DNA from: Serripes groenlandicus
Lineage: Eukaryota > Mollusca > Bivalvia > Cardiida > Cardiidae
Assembly: GCA_031761405.1 (NCBI GenBank)
Contig: JASEVX010000033.1
Coordinates: 428,522-492,521, forward strand
Reading direction: 5' to 3'
Length of the DNA: 64,000 bases
In this document: positions 21,122 to 30,867 of the stretch, one piece after another
How the letters are laid out: each line of letters starts with the position of its first letter
How positions within the stretch are numbered: the first letter of the stretch is position 1
Notes under the pieces: generated by a model
Told to the model about the DNA's origin: nothing
The model's input: only the letters and a program-made list of their open reading frames with translations
Database searches by the model: none
Program-made: the position numbers and the translations under genes

Positions 21122-21340
21122 CCCTTTCCCTCATATAGACGCTTTCTGACACCTCTGCAGCAGACGGCTGTTTGAAAACATAGTGACAAAAGAAGAAATT
21201 GCACAAAACGTGCAATTTCTCCTTTTGCCACTTCCACTTTTTGTCATAGGTTATCCATTCAACTATGGAGATTTTCGATGATTGACAAAATATGTTCAAA
21301 GTCGTCTGCTGCAGAATTGTCGTATGAGGGAAAGGGTTAA
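21118..21340 (+). mobile_element. TTAA-MITE (+), complete, CTCATA
   Basis: Both ends intact; fully paired GCACAAAACGTGC hairpin; a small deletion removes AATGTTT after TTGCCAC. Confidence 0.9.
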
Positions 21341-21438
21341 GGAAGTCCAATATCTAATAACACTCAATTAACCTTTATTAGTATCATTCAAACAGTTCTT
21401 TTGAATCCTTGGTCAATTATTTCTACATAGCTTGACAA

Positions 21439-21659
21439 ATGAATGTATATTGTTTTATGGCGCATCGACAGCTAAGGTCATTTAGCGTGCAATTAAATTT
21501 AATTATTCATGATCCCTGGGTAAACAAACCAGTACTAGGCTAGAAAATGTGCCTTGCCCAAGGACACTCCACCATGACCGTAGTGCCGATCGAACCCGGG
21601 ACACCCGGTTTCGAAATTCCGACGCTAACCATTCGACCATAGTGGATTCCTACATAGCT
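21439..21659 (-). mobile_element. SINE family B, complete
   Basis: Body TTTTATGGCGCATCGACAGC, TGATCCCTGGGTAAACAAAC, CAGTACTAGGCT; tRNA-like head with GATCGAACCCGGGACACCC. A perfect 16-base target duplication CTACATAGCTTGACAA lies at 21423-21438 and 21660-21675. Confidence 0.92.
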
Positions 21660-21791
21660 TGACAAGGCAGTAAAGATAGAGGCATTGTGGAAAAGAATGG
21701 ACCATGAATTAAAGCTTCTTTTCCACAATTTGCTTTTATTGTTTTTGACAGATTTTTTTCTTGAAAATACAAAGAGATAAAGGGTGATGAT

Positions 21792-22183
21792 TTAACCCCC
21801 CCTTTCCCACATACAGAGAGGAATCCGCTGTGGTCGAGTGGTTAGCGTCGGGGATTTCGAAACCGGATGTCCCGGGTTCGATCCCCAGTCGCGGCGATTT
21901 GTTGTATATTAAATTTAAATGCGCGCTAAATGACCTTAGCTGTCAATGCGCCGTAAAACAACATACATTCATTCATTCATTCATTCCCACATACAGAACC
22001 TTCCAGATGCCTCTGCAGCAGACAATTTTTGAAAACATTATGAGCAAATTTAAGCTAAGTTGTCACAATGTTTTCAACTTTATTCAATTAATAAACTTTC
22101 ATTTTTATAATTTAACCATATTTTTAACCAGATGTTTTCAAAGTCGGCTGCTTCAGAATTTATAATATGTGGGAAAGGGTTGG
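21792..22183 (+). mobile_element. TTAA-MITE (+), split by SINE B
   Basis: TTAACCCCCCCTTTCCCACA on the left; right end TATGTGGGAAAGGGTTG. The hairpin's right arm is partly lost. Confidence 0.8.
21818..21985 (+). mobile_element. SINE family B, short copy with ATTC tail
   Basis: Head GGTCGAGTGGTTAGCG (A-box) and CGGGTTCGATCCCC (B-box), short body ending GTCAATGCGCCGTAAAAC, then an (ATTC)n tail. The 12-base duplication CCCACATACAGA at 21806-21817 and 21986-21997 comes from the host MITE. Confidence 0.92.
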
Positions 22184-22274
22184 GCCAAAACCATGCAAAG
22201 CAAACATACCCTTAATCCTATTCTAATATTGCTCTGTACAATTCTCATACCATATATTTCAAATGTCCAACAAG

Positions 22275-22494
22275 AATGAATGTATATTGTTTTATGGCGC
22301 ATCGACAGCTAAGGTCATTTAGCGCGCATTTAAATTTTATTCATGTTCCCTGGGTGAACAAACCAGTACAACTAGAAAATGTGCCTTGCCCAAGGGCACT
22401 CCACCATGACCGAATTGCCGCGACTGGGGATCGAACCCGGGACACCCGTTTTCGAAATCCCCGACGCTAACCACTCGACCACAGCGGATTCCTT
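22275..22494 (-). mobile_element. SINE family B, complete
   Basis: Same family as 21439-21659, with ATTC-type tail. Flanked by the 11-base duplication TGTCCAACAAG at 22264-22274 and 22495-22505. Confidence 0.92.
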
Positions 22495-22569
22495 GTCCAA
22501 CAAGAGGACTTCAACTCACAGCCCCTGTATCATTGAACTGTTCTCGTCATTGCTCATTCAGGTTTAAAA

Positions 22570-22677
22570 CTATTTTCAGTAATTTTACCATAATTATGCA
22601 AGATATGTATATCTTTTATAGAGATTTTCTATATTGGTGTCATTTGCTGCAGATTTGTTGCATGTGGAAAAGGGTAA
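22570..22677 (+). mobile_element. TTAA-MITE right half (+)
   Basis: TATAGAGATTTTCTATATTG to GTTGCATGTGGAAAAGGGTA. Confidence 0.6.
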
Positions 22678-22710
22678 ATTTTGGGATAATTCAGTCTTTA
22701 GCCCTTTCTT

Positions 22711-22920
22711 TAGCCCTTTTCCAAATCTGCAGTCGACGACTTCAAAAACATCCTGGCAAAAGTGTGATAGATTTCCAAAAATGAGAGTTTATTTTTTAAA
22801 TAGAGTTGAAAACACTTTCGCATAATGAGCAATTTCTCCTTTAATTGGTAGAATATTTTCAAAAGTCGTCTGCTGGCCTGCAGAGGCTTCAAAAGTCGTC
22901 TGTATGTCGGAAGGAGTTAA
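22711..22920 (-). mobile_element. TTAA-MITE (-), diverged
   Basis: CCCTTTTCCAAATCTGCAGT to CTGTATGTCGGAAGGAGTTAA. Confidence 0.62.
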
Positions 22921-23065
22921 AATGACAGGAGAAGTGACTTTACTATAATGAATGGATCATCTGTGGTACGTAAAAGTGGACAATTTGGACGTGGATTAAC
23001 CAGATAACATAAACAAACATAAAAACTAAATGAAAATGTTTTCTGTTAAGGCCTGCTTTGACTGT

Positions 23066-23426
23066 TTAACCTTTTCCCTCATATAGACGCCTCTGCAGCA
23101 GACAGGTTTTTATGAAAACATAGTGACAAAAGAAGAAATTGCTCAAAACAAGCAATTTCTCCTTTTGCCACAATGTTTTCCTCTTTTAGTCATAGGTTAT
23201 CCATTTAATTATAGAGATTTTTCATTTTTTGACAAAATATGTTGACAACTTTGAACACATTAAGATAAAAATGTAGAAAATCTCTATAAATGCATGACCA
23301 GAAGACATGAAAACATTGAAAGGAAGAAGAAGAAACTGCTGAGCAATGTCTTTTTTGTCCACAACGTTTTCCAAAGTCCTGGGCTGTAGATCAATATAAA
23401 TGGTTCTGCATGTGGGAAAGGGCTAA
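23066..23426. mobile_element. Two TTAA-MITEs fused tail to head
   Basis: A (+) CTCATA copy runs from 23066 to about 23243 and loses its right end at ATATGTTGACAACTTTGAAC. There a (-) copy lacking its left end continues to TGTGGGAAAGGGCTAA. The junction lies in the GTTCAAAGTCGTC / GACGACTTTGAAC region shared by both orientations, suggesting recombination between inverted copies. Confidence 0.72.
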
Positions 23427-23537
23427 AGGAAGATTAACTGCTTGCTTTGTCCATTTAAGTGACGGACTGACATAATCCTACAATGCTAATACATCTCAAA
23501 CCACAGAGAGAAAGAGAGAGCTTTCAGATGTCCTTCC

Positions 23538-23773
23538 TTAACCCTTTCCCTCATACGGCAATTCTGCAGCAGACGACTTTGAACGTATTTTGTCAAAACA
23601 TAGAAAATCTCCATAATTGAATGGATGACCCGTGAGTATGACAAAAAGTGGAAAACATTGTGGCAAAAGGAGAAATTGCACGTTTTGTGCAATTTCTTCT
23701 TTTGTCACTATGTTTTCAAAAAGCCGTCTGCTGCAGAGGCGTCAGAAAGCGTATATATGAGGGAAAGGGTTAA
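23538..23773 (-). mobile_element. TTAA-MITE (-), complete, CTCATA
   Basis: Hairpin GCACGTTTTGTGC paired; shares its right TTAA with the next copy. Confidence 0.9.
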
Positions 23774-24316
23774 CCCTTTCCCACTTTATACAACAAATCT
23801 GCAGCAAATGACTGTGATTGATTGAATGATTGTTTGGAGTTTTACGCCATGTTCAACATTTTTTCTGTTATATCACAGCATTTCCTGGGCAAGTTACTAG
23901 TCCAGGTTTCTGTACTAGGAATGCGATTTTTTATATGTAACGGCGATATATTGAGACTAGGTAAGTTACCAGAACTATACTGGTCCATTTATCCTAACAC
24001 TAGCCAGTCAGTCGTAATGCTAACCCCGCAACCCTGAGCGTCAAGGAGGGCAGCAATAACTAACATCTATGACCAGGCCGGGGATTGAACCTGTGACATT
24101 CCGCACTTGAGGTGGATTCTCTACCACTACACTACCGAGACAGTACAAACAACTGTGAAAACATCTTGGCAAAAGTATGGAGAATGTCTATAAATAAAAG
24201 TTTACTTATGGGATAGAGTTGAAAAAATGAGCAATTTCTCCTTTAGCCACAATATAAATTTCAAAAGTTGTCTGCTGCAGAGGCGTCAGAAATGTTCTGT
24301 ATTTCGGAAAGGATTG
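23770..24316 (-). mobile_element. TTAA-MITE (-), split by SINE C
   Basis: Left end TTAACCCTTTCCCACTTT. After the SINE it resumes with GAAAACATCTTGGCAAAAGT and ends TTTCGGAAAGGATTGA. Confidence 0.78.
23817..24144 (-). mobile_element. SINE family C, reference copy
   Basis: Tail TTGATTGAATGATTGTTTGG; central domain TTTTACGCCATGTTCAAC, TTTCCTGGGCAAGTTACTAG; second stretch CTAGGTAAGTTACCAGAAC; head whose complement reads GTAGTGTAGTGGTAGAG (A-box-like) and CAGGTTCAATCCCCGGCC (B-box-like). Contains a local duplication of the GTAAGTTACCAG segment. Confidence 0.82.
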
Positions 24317-24367
24317 AAAAAGCCATACCGGATGATATTTAGCACTATTGCACAAGTTACACCTCGT

Positions 24368-24556
24368 TTACGCTTTCCCACTTACAGACGACTTTTGAAA
24401 ACATGATGGCAATTAGCAAAATTGCTTATAATGAGCCATTTGTAATTTTGCCACAATGTTTCAACACTTTTCATTAATAATTAATAATTCCCTACTTTAG
24501 CAGAGATGATTTCCAAGTCCACTGCTGCATATATTTTGTAAGTGGGAAACAGTAAA
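24368..24556 (+). mobile_element. TTAA-MITE (+), decayed
   Basis: CGCTTTCCCACTTACAGACG to GTAAGTGGGAAACAGTAA. Confidence 0.6.
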
Positions 24557-24575
24557 CCAACCATAAACTTCCAGC

Positions 24576-24809
24576 TTAACCCTTTCCCTCATATAGACGC
24601 TTTCTGACGCCTCTGCAGCAGACGGCTTTTTAGAAAACATAGTGACAAAAGAAGAAATTGCACAAAACGTGCAATTTCTCCTTTTGCCACAATGTTTTCC
24701 ACTTTTTGTCATAGGTTATCCATTCAATTATGGAGATTTTCTATGTTTTGACAAAATACGTTCAAAGTCGTCTGCTGCAGAATTGTGGTATGAGCCCGGA
24801 AAGGGTTAA
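24576..24809 (+). mobile_element. TTAA-MITE (+), complete, CTCATA
   Basis: Paired hairpin GCACAAAACGTGC; a CCC insertion interrupts the right repeat (TATGAGCCCGGAAAGGG). Confidence 0.9.
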
Positions 24810-24965
24810 GACATATCTGCAGCAGACAATTTATCTTTAACGCTGCTTTCAACAGCTAAGGTCATGTGGGCGGACAGGAAAGATGACAATAGTCCCACAC
24901 TTATTATTACAGAGCTCCTAAGATAAGAGGCGTTTTTTAATGTTCTAAAATCTTGCTTTGACTCT

Positions 24966-25052
24966 CTAACCCTATCTTTGTTGTGTGTACTCAAAAGAAG
25001 CGTCTCAATGAGACCGATTCTTTTGAGTACCCACATCATAGGATTTGATTGT
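24966..25052. repeat. Fold-back repeat (GTACTCAAAAGAA family)
   Basis: Arms AACCCTATCTTTGTTGTGTG..TACTCAAAAGAA and TTCTTTTGAGTACCCACATC..ATAGG around GTCTCAATGAGAC. Same family as 30748-30822. Confidence 0.7.
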
Positions 25053-25109
25053 ATAATAAGAGAGATATTGTGGGGGAAAGAGCTGAATACTCCTCATTAT
25101 CTGGACCTC

Positions 25110-25233
25110 TGCATACAATACAATACAAATACAAATATTTTATTCAGTAATGTAAGGCCTTCGGCCCATTATACATAATTTACATTTACATAATAAATTC
25201 ATATGAGTGACATCATAAACTTTTTGCAGATAT
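25110..25233 (-). other. Probable 3' end of a LINE
   Basis: On the minus strand: AATGGGCCGAAGGCCTTACA (a short stem), AATAAAATATTTGTATTTG, then a (TTGTA)n-like tail at 25110-25125. The polyadenylation-like AATAAA and simple tail, directly after the frame at 25234, suggest a non-LTR retrotransposon 3' untranslated end. Confidence 0.55.
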
Positions 25234-25480
25234 TCAATTATAGAAATAATTAGTATACAGCATATGTTTTATTATTAAATTTGCGACCTGTTCATCTAAA
25301 AGTAATTTTCTGGTTTTAAATGCCTCAATTAGATATTTAATCAGTGATTTTACATAAGTTGGTCTACATTCACTCATTATGTCATAAAACAACCTTGTAA
25401 TTTGGTATGAATTTGTAGGTATGAAGCCAATATACCACCCAACCTCCTGGAGCTCAAGAGTTGCAATGACTCCAATCGTT
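25234..25480 (-). pseudogene. C-terminal fragment of a LINE-like ORF2
   Basis: An uninterrupted minus-strand frame of about 80 codons without its own start ends in TGA at 25234-25236. Its C-terminus, including ITRLFYDIMSECRPTYVKSL and IKYLIEAFKTRKLLLDEQVA, has the amphipathic, Arg/Tyr-rich character of LINE reverse-transcriptase tails. It is followed by a 3' end with AATAAA and a simple-repeat tail. I infer a 5'-truncated non-LTR retrotransposon; the clade cannot be told from this stretch, and the 5' limit of homology is uncertain. Confidence 0.5.
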
Positions 25481-25536
25481 CAGGTGTCACACACTGTCGC
25501 TGCCATTTTTATTGAGTGTCCCCCAGCCATTCAAAT

Positions 25537-25745
25537 TCAAACCCTTCTCACATACAGCAATTCTGCAGCAGACGACTTTGAACATATTTTGTCAAAAAAT
25601 AGGAAATCTCTATAATTGAATTGATGACCTATGAGTAAAAGTGGAAAACATTGTTGCAAAAGGAGAAATTGCTCGTTTGGGGCAATTTCTTCTTTTGTCA
25701 CTATGTTTTCAAAAAGCTGTCTGCTGAAGAGGCATCAGAATGCGA
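25537..25745 (-). mobile_element. TTAA-MITE (-), right end lost
   Basis: CAAACCCTTCTCACATACAG through AGCTGTCTGCTGAAGAGGCA, ending at AGAATGCGAT. Confidence 0.75.
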
Positions 25746-26530
25746 TTTTGATTTAGGCCTTTGTTTGCAAATGCTATAGCCTTTCAAAGATAGGGTCTTT
25801 TTACAGTCTTTTTTTACTTCAATCGCCCCTAGCACTGCAGTGGTAGTATTCGATAGCGATTTTATTACACCATCTCATACGGCTATTCAAAAGCTTCAAA
25901 AAGGTTTTTTACGTCATTGACCCCCGACCTCGGGTTTCCGAGCTAGAGCCGGAAGTTTGCAAAGTATGCAAATGCGAAAACTGTTGGGTGTTGGCATGTT
26001 GATAAAACATGGTTGGTTGACAAGAGAGTGTTTTTACAAGGTGCACACTTTTCACCAGTATTCACCAAGTCACCACAATAGTGACCCTATCACACTAGTT
26101 CTTCATATATATATGCAAAGGTGAATCCCACGTCGCCTACCGGCTTGTCCATATCTTTGCTTAGAATCGGATATATTCTTAGAACTGTCTCGGCTGTCAG
26201 TTGTTGTATGTAGTTCATTAGTTATATATTGATTCCGAACGAACACCAAGTTGTATATATAGGTCCATTGAAGACTTTATAAAAATCAATAACATATTTA
26301 CAAATTGACTATATATATATAAGCCATAGCGATATATAAGAAAAGGTGATCAACGTAATTGCCATTGTTGGTTCATGCCACTGTGACATCCTAATTAACT
26401 ATATTCTGCTGGGTACCATACAACTGGGTTACCTATCCATAGAATAATGGCCTCTTTTTATGGTGGTTAAATATTATGTCGGGTCTCACATTATAAGCAT
26501 AGGAGCTGCAGTTTAATATGTAAAACTAAT
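25746..26530. other. No feature recognised
   Basis: 785 bp, somewhat less AT-rich around 25910-25990. Contains TA-rich tracts near 26110 and 26320. No frame or repeat that I can assign; it could be unique host sequence. Confidence 0.45.
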
Positions 26531-26531
26531 A

Positions 26532-26764
26532 TGCCCCTTTTCACACATACAGACGCTTTCTGAAGCATTCTGCGGAAGACGACTTTTGAAAACATTGTAA
26601 TAAAAGGAGAAATTGCTGAAGATGAGCAATTTCTCCTTTTGCCAGCATGTTTTCCACTGATTTCAATAATTATAATACATTCATTTAAAGTGATTATCCG
26701 TATTTTTGACTCTGTGATTTCAAAGTCGTCTGCTGCAGTTTTGCTGAATGTGGAAAAGGGTTAA
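26532..26764 (+). mobile_element. TTAA-MITE (+), CACAT
   Basis: GCCCCTTTTCACACATACAG to GAATGTGGAAAAGGGTTAA; hairpin around GCTGAAGATGAGC. Confidence 0.78.
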
Positions 26765-26767
26765 ACT

Positions 26768-26935
26768 TTAACCCTTTGCAATGTACAACAAATCTACATC
26801 AGACAGTTTTGGAAACATATTGGCAAAAACGTGAAAAAAACTCTTAAAATGAGAGCTTAATTATTAAAAAGAAATCATTGTGGCAAATTTAGGATTAATT
26901 TCTAAATTTTCAAGTTTTAATTGATTGGTAAGATT
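26768..26935 (-). mobile_element. TTAA-MITE (-), decayed
   Basis: TTAACCCTTTGCAATGTAC, AACAAATCTACATCAGACAG, AAATCATTGTGGCAAATTTA; right part gone. Confidence 0.5.
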
Positions 26936-26988
26936 CTATTCTTAGCCAACATTAAAATTTTCCTCATTTGTTATTTTCTACTTTACTG

Positions 26989-27101
26989 TTAACGCTTTTT
27001 CATATACAGAAGCTTTCTAGCAATTTAGCAAAAGAAGAAATTGCTCATAAAGAATAATTTCTCCTTTTGCTTCAGATTTGTTGTATGTGGGTAATGGTTA
27101 A
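26989..27101 (+). mobile_element. TTAA-MITE (+), miniature (both arms deleted)
   Basis: 113 bp: TTAACGCTTTTTCATATACA, hairpin around GCTCATAAAGA, then directly GATTTGTTGTATGTGGG and TTAA. Confidence 0.7.
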
Positions 27102-27117
27102 GAATAGCCTAGATAAT

Positions 27118-27362
27118 TGTGTTGGTATTTTTATGCCACTTTCAACATTTTTTCAGTTATATCATGGCATTTCCTGGGTAAGCTACCATTACTTAAAAGT
27201 CTGTTTATCCTGACACCAACCAGCCAGTCAGTGGAATGCTAACCCCGCAACCCTGAGCGACAAGGAGATTAAAGCCATTACTACAATTTTTAAAGTTTTG
27301 GTATGACCCGGCCAGGAATCAAACCTGCTACTTCCCCTACCCGGTCGCTACACCACCAATGC
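27118..27362 (-). mobile_element. SINE family C
   Basis: TTTTTATGCCACTTTCAAC, CATTTCCTGGGTAAGCTACC, AACCCCGCAACCCTGAGCGA, head with GGAATCAAACCTGCTACTTC. Confidence 0.75.
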
Positions 27363-27546
27363 TAGATAAGAAGGAGTCAACTGGTCTATGCTCCGAGATA
27401 TATCTCGGTCTGAGTTAAAGCCTTAAGTTAATGCTGTGGGTACTCATGATAGGTTTCGGAGGTCAAATAAGGATTTTAGAACATCAATGATGTAAAAGTT
27501 GGCTTTTTTATTTAAATCCCCCCTCCCCTTCCAAGACAATTGTTGT

Positions 27547-27766
27547 TTAACCCTTTCCCTCATATAAACACTTTCGGATGCATCTGCAGCAGACGGCTTT
27601 TCGAAAACAAAGTGACAAAAGAAGAAACGAGCAATTTCTCCTTTTGCCACAGTGTTTTCCACTTTTAGTCATAGGTTATCCATTCAATTATAGAGATTTT
27701 CTAATTTTTCAGAAAATATGTTCAAATTCGTCGGCTGCAGAATTGTTGTATGAGGGAAAGGGTTAA
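27547..27766 (+). mobile_element. TTAA-MITE (+), CTCATA
   Basis: Ends intact; the left hairpin arm is deleted (GAAGAAACGAGCAATTTC). Confidence 0.87.
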
Positions 27767-27862
27767 GTATTATATAGAATAAATATAATTATGTCAGGGA
27801 AATAGGTTTGGAACCAACCAATTGATTGATTATGACAATAAATATTTACAATATAATAAGGT

Positions 27863-28139
27863 TTAACCCTTTCCCTCATACGATAATTATGCAGCAGACG
27901 ACTTTGAACATATTTTGTCAAAGAATAGAAAAATATAATTGAATGGATAACCTATTTGCGAAGCCCAGCGTGAACCCTGAGTAGGTGAACTGGCCGCCGT
28001 GATATAACTGAGAAATTGTTAAAAACAGCGTTAAACCCCAATCAATCATTTTGAGCAATTTCTTCTTTTGTCACTATGTTTTCAAAAAGCCGTCTGCTGC
28101 AGAGGCGTCAGAAAGCGTCTATATGAGGGAAAGGGTTAA
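27863..28139 (-). mobile_element. TTAA-MITE (-), hairpin replaced by SINE A piece
   Basis: Ends intact. Between ATAACCTATT and TTTTGAGCAATTTC the left hairpin arm is replaced by 27955-28048. Confidence 0.82.
27955..28048 (+). mobile_element. SINE family A, 3' fragment
   Basis: GGTGAACTGGCCGCCGTGAT, AACAGCGTTAAACCCCAATC, AATCA tail; 5'-truncated. Confidence 0.72.
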
Positions 28140-28150
28140 GTTTAAATTGT

Positions 28151-28350
28151 TTAACCCTTTCCCATATATACGACAAATCTGCAACAGACGACTCCGAAAA
28201 CATCTTGGTAAAGATATGGAAAACTAAATAAATGAAAGTTGAATGATTGAATAGAGTTGAAATCATTTTAGCAAAAGGAGAAATTGATCATTTTGAGACT
28301 ACCGCTGCATATGTGTCAAAATGTGTCCGCAGATGGGGAAAGGGTCTAAT
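28151..28350 (-). mobile_element. TTAA-MITE (-), CACAT-type
   Basis: TTAACCCTTTCCCATATATA to AGATGGGGAAAGGGTCTAA; right hairpin arm lost. Confidence 0.7.
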
Positions 28351-28388
28351 TAAATAAGATATTTGCATGATCTATCATTCTCTATCTT

Positions 28389-28581
28389 TATTTCCTTTCC
28401 TACATTCCAAAAATCTGTTTCTGCAGCAGATGACTGAAAACACCTAGGAGAAACAATGAAACATCTCTATAAATGAAAGTATAATTATTGAGTTTCAAAA
28501 CTGGCAATTACCACAATGTTTTTTTTAAAAAGCAGAAATGCAGATGTGTTTAATTGTGTCTGCATGTCGGAAAAGGTTTAA
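28389..28581 (-). mobile_element. TTAA-MITE (-), diverged
   Basis: TTTCCTTTCCTACATTCC to GCATGTCGGAAAAGGTTTAA. Confidence 0.6.
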
Positions 28582-28819
28582 TTGGACATTTGCATGATCT
28601 ATCATTCTGAAATTATCTTTTTCTTTAACCATGTGATAATGTCATTGTACGCTTGTAAATTAGTTGATATGTTGGTACAATTTAATAGTCTTAAAACGTC
28701 CCACATAAATCAACTCTTTTGAAATTTTAAATACAGGTAATCATATCTTTCAACCTTGAAATAAATATATATACGAGGTTAATATTAACATTTTTTAACT
28801 ATTTACCTCATATGATATA

Positions 28820-30065
28820 TGACCCTTTCCCTCATATCAACGCTTTCTGACGCCTATGCAGCAGACAGCTTTATGAAAACATAGTGACAAAAGAAACAAG
28901 AGGCCCATGAGGGCCTATGCTCTACTGGTATGGTTCTTTGGTCATTTTCAATCCAGAGCATGTATGTATGGTGAAGATCGGATAGTAAATGGAGGCTCTT
29001 TTGTGTTCACAAGCTGTATTATAGCAATTTTTACAATTTCATGTGCCATAATCCAGTCTTGGCGGATCTGGCTGGTTTTCAAAAGGAACCAAGCTCTCAT
29101 CAATATTTAACTACTATCTAAGTTTGGTGAAGATCAGATAGTAAATAGAGCCTCTATTGTGTTCACATGCTCAATTATAGCAATTTGAACAATTTCAAGG
29201 GCCATAATCCAGTCTTGCATGGGCGGATCTGGCTTGTTTATGAAAGGAACCGAGCTCTCATGGATATCTAACTCACTGTAACTGTATAAGTTTGGTTGAG
29301 ATACAATCAAAAGTGAAGACTGTATCGTGTTAACAAGCTCTTTTATAGCAATTTTGACCAATTCAAGGGCCATAATCCAGTCATGCATGAGCGGATCTGG
29401 CTGGTTTTCGGAAGGAACCGAGCTCTCATGGATATCTAACAACTGTATAAGTTTGGTTGAGATACAATCAAAAGTGAAGACTGTATCGTGTAAACAAGCT
29501 CTTTTATAGCAATTTTGACCATTTCAAGGGCCATAATCCAGTCATGCATGGGCAGATCTGGCTGGTTTTCGAAAGGAACTGAGCTCTCATAGATATCTAA
29601 CTACTGTATAAGTTTGGTTGAGATACAATCAAAAGTGAAGACTATCGTGTTAACAAGCTCTTTTATAGCAATTTTGACCATTTCAAGGGCCATAATCCAG
29701 TCATGCATGGGCGGATCTGGCTGGTTTTCGAAAGGAACCGAGCTCTCATGGATATTTAACTACTGCATAAGTTTGGTTGAGATACAATCAAAAGTGAAGA
29801 CTGTATCGTGTTAACAAGAAATTGTTTATGGACGGACGGACGCACGCACGCACGCACGCACGACGGACAAATCGCCACGACATAAGCCCTTCTGGCCTTT
29901 GGCCAGTAGAGCTAAAAATTGCTCAAAACGAGCAATTTCTCCTTTTGCCACAATGTTTTCCTCTTTTAGTCATAAGTTATCCATTTAATTATAGAGATTT
30001 TCTATTTTTTGACAAAATATGTTCAAAGTCATCTGCTGCAGAATTGTTGCATGAGGGAAAGGGAT
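28820..30065 (+). mobile_element. TTAA-MITE (+), split by HINE family 3
   Basis: Left part to GTGACAAAAGAA at 28895; resumes with TTGCTCAAAACGAGC at about 29919 and ends TGCATGAGGGAAAGGGATAT. Confidence 0.87.
28896..29918 (+). mobile_element. HINE-like element, family 3 (tandem-core)
   Basis: Left end ACAAGAGGCCCATGAGGGCC (hairpin) then GCTCTACTGG. Right end: (GCAC)n/(GACG) run, hairpin GGCCTTTGGCC, then CCAGTAGAGC running into GCTAAAAA. The subterminal words are perfect complements but differ in sequence from family 1. Core: about five ~170-bp units (GGGCCATAATCCAGTCATGC, GGCGGATCTGGCTGGTTTTC, GAACCGAGCTCTCATGGATA). Confidence 0.75.
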
Positions 30066-30227
30066 ATGTCATCTGAAAAAATGTTAAATTTTGAACATGT
30101 GTCACAGTACTCTGGGGATACTTATCCATGAACACATGTTTTGCCTGCCAATATGTCAGTAAATGAAAATGTTACCGATAGACAGACAGCGGGGAGATAA
30201 GTGATCCTCAAGTGTCTACATTCTAAC

Positions 30228-30330
30228 GCAGAATGCTCATGATGAGGAATTTCTCCTTTTGCCTCAGTGTTCTAAACTCTGTTAAATAATCACGCTTTCA
30301 TAATATAGAAGAGTTTCCTTAATTTTGCTT
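30228..30330 (+). mobile_element. TTAA-MITE core/right arm (+), decayed
   Basis: ATGAGGAATTTCTCCTTTTG, GTGTTCTAAACTCTGTTAAA. Confidence 0.45.
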
Positions 30331-30344
30331 AGAGCTGCAGACTG

Positions 30345-30388
30345 TCAATCATGGTGTTGTGAGTTCAAACCCCAGCTCGGCCACTATG
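30345..30388 (+). mobile_element. SINE family A head fragment
   Basis: GTTGTGAGTTCAAACCCCAG preceded by CTGTCAATCAT corresponds to the family A B-box region. Confidence 0.45.
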
Positions 30389-30636
30389 AACCCCTTTCAA
30401 ACATACAACAAATCTGTCGCACTGACAACTTTGAAAACATTTAGCCAAGAACATGGAAAATCTCTTTAAATGATAATTTTAAGACGTTCCCAATGAGTAA
30501 AGGCTGAAAAGTCCCAGATTAAATTTCTTTAGACTTTGAAGTCTGCATGTTTTAACTTATTTCTCATTTCTCACAATGTTTTAGAAGATTGTATGCTGCA
30601 GAAGCATAAAAAGTACTGTATATTTCAGGAAAGGTA
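30389..30636 (-). mobile_element. TTAA-MITE (-), decayed
   Basis: GAACCCCTTTCAAACATAC to TATTTCAGGAAAGGTAA. Confidence 0.5.
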
Positions 30637-30747
30637 ATTTCAATTCTACCCGGAGTGAATGTCAGCTTCATAACGCAAGGAGTTGCAGGCCTGACAGAGT
30701 TCTGGTTAAGAAGAGTATTTCACATCCCCAAATCCTTATTGACCCTC

Positions 30748-30822
30748 AAACCCTATGTTGTGGGTACTCAAAAGAATGGTCTAAGTGAGAAGATTCTTTT
30801 GAGTACCCACAACATAGGTTTT
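30748..30822. repeat. Fold-back repeat, reference copy
   Basis: Arms AACCCTATGTTGTGGGTACT.. and ..AGTACCCACAACATAGG pair over about 32 bases around CTAAGTGAGA. Related partial copies lie near 10332, 24966, 27430, 46885, 47605 and 61345. Confidence 0.8.
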
Positions 30823-30867
30823 AATGAAGTCATAAGGGAGATATGGATATCTGCTGAGGCCTAAGTA

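Noticed and set aside
21818..21900. tRNA gene on the plus strand (GGTCGAGTGGTTAGCG region)
   Set aside because: It is the head of SINE family B, flanked by a 12-base target duplication and followed by an ATTC tail.
24497..24712. Recurrent 60-100-codon frames with a shared AEASESVYMRERV-like peptide
   Set aside because: They are translations of the TTAA-MITE end and hairpin. They recur wherever a copy lies, on both strands, and carry the mutations of non-coding DNA.
26100..26350. TATATA-rich stretches as promoters
   Set aside because: No coding region follows on either strand, and such tracts are common at this base composition.
29110..29820. CRISPR-like or gene-like regular repeat
   Set aside because: Units are ~170 bp, directly adjacent without unique spacers, and framed by rolling-circle-type ends.
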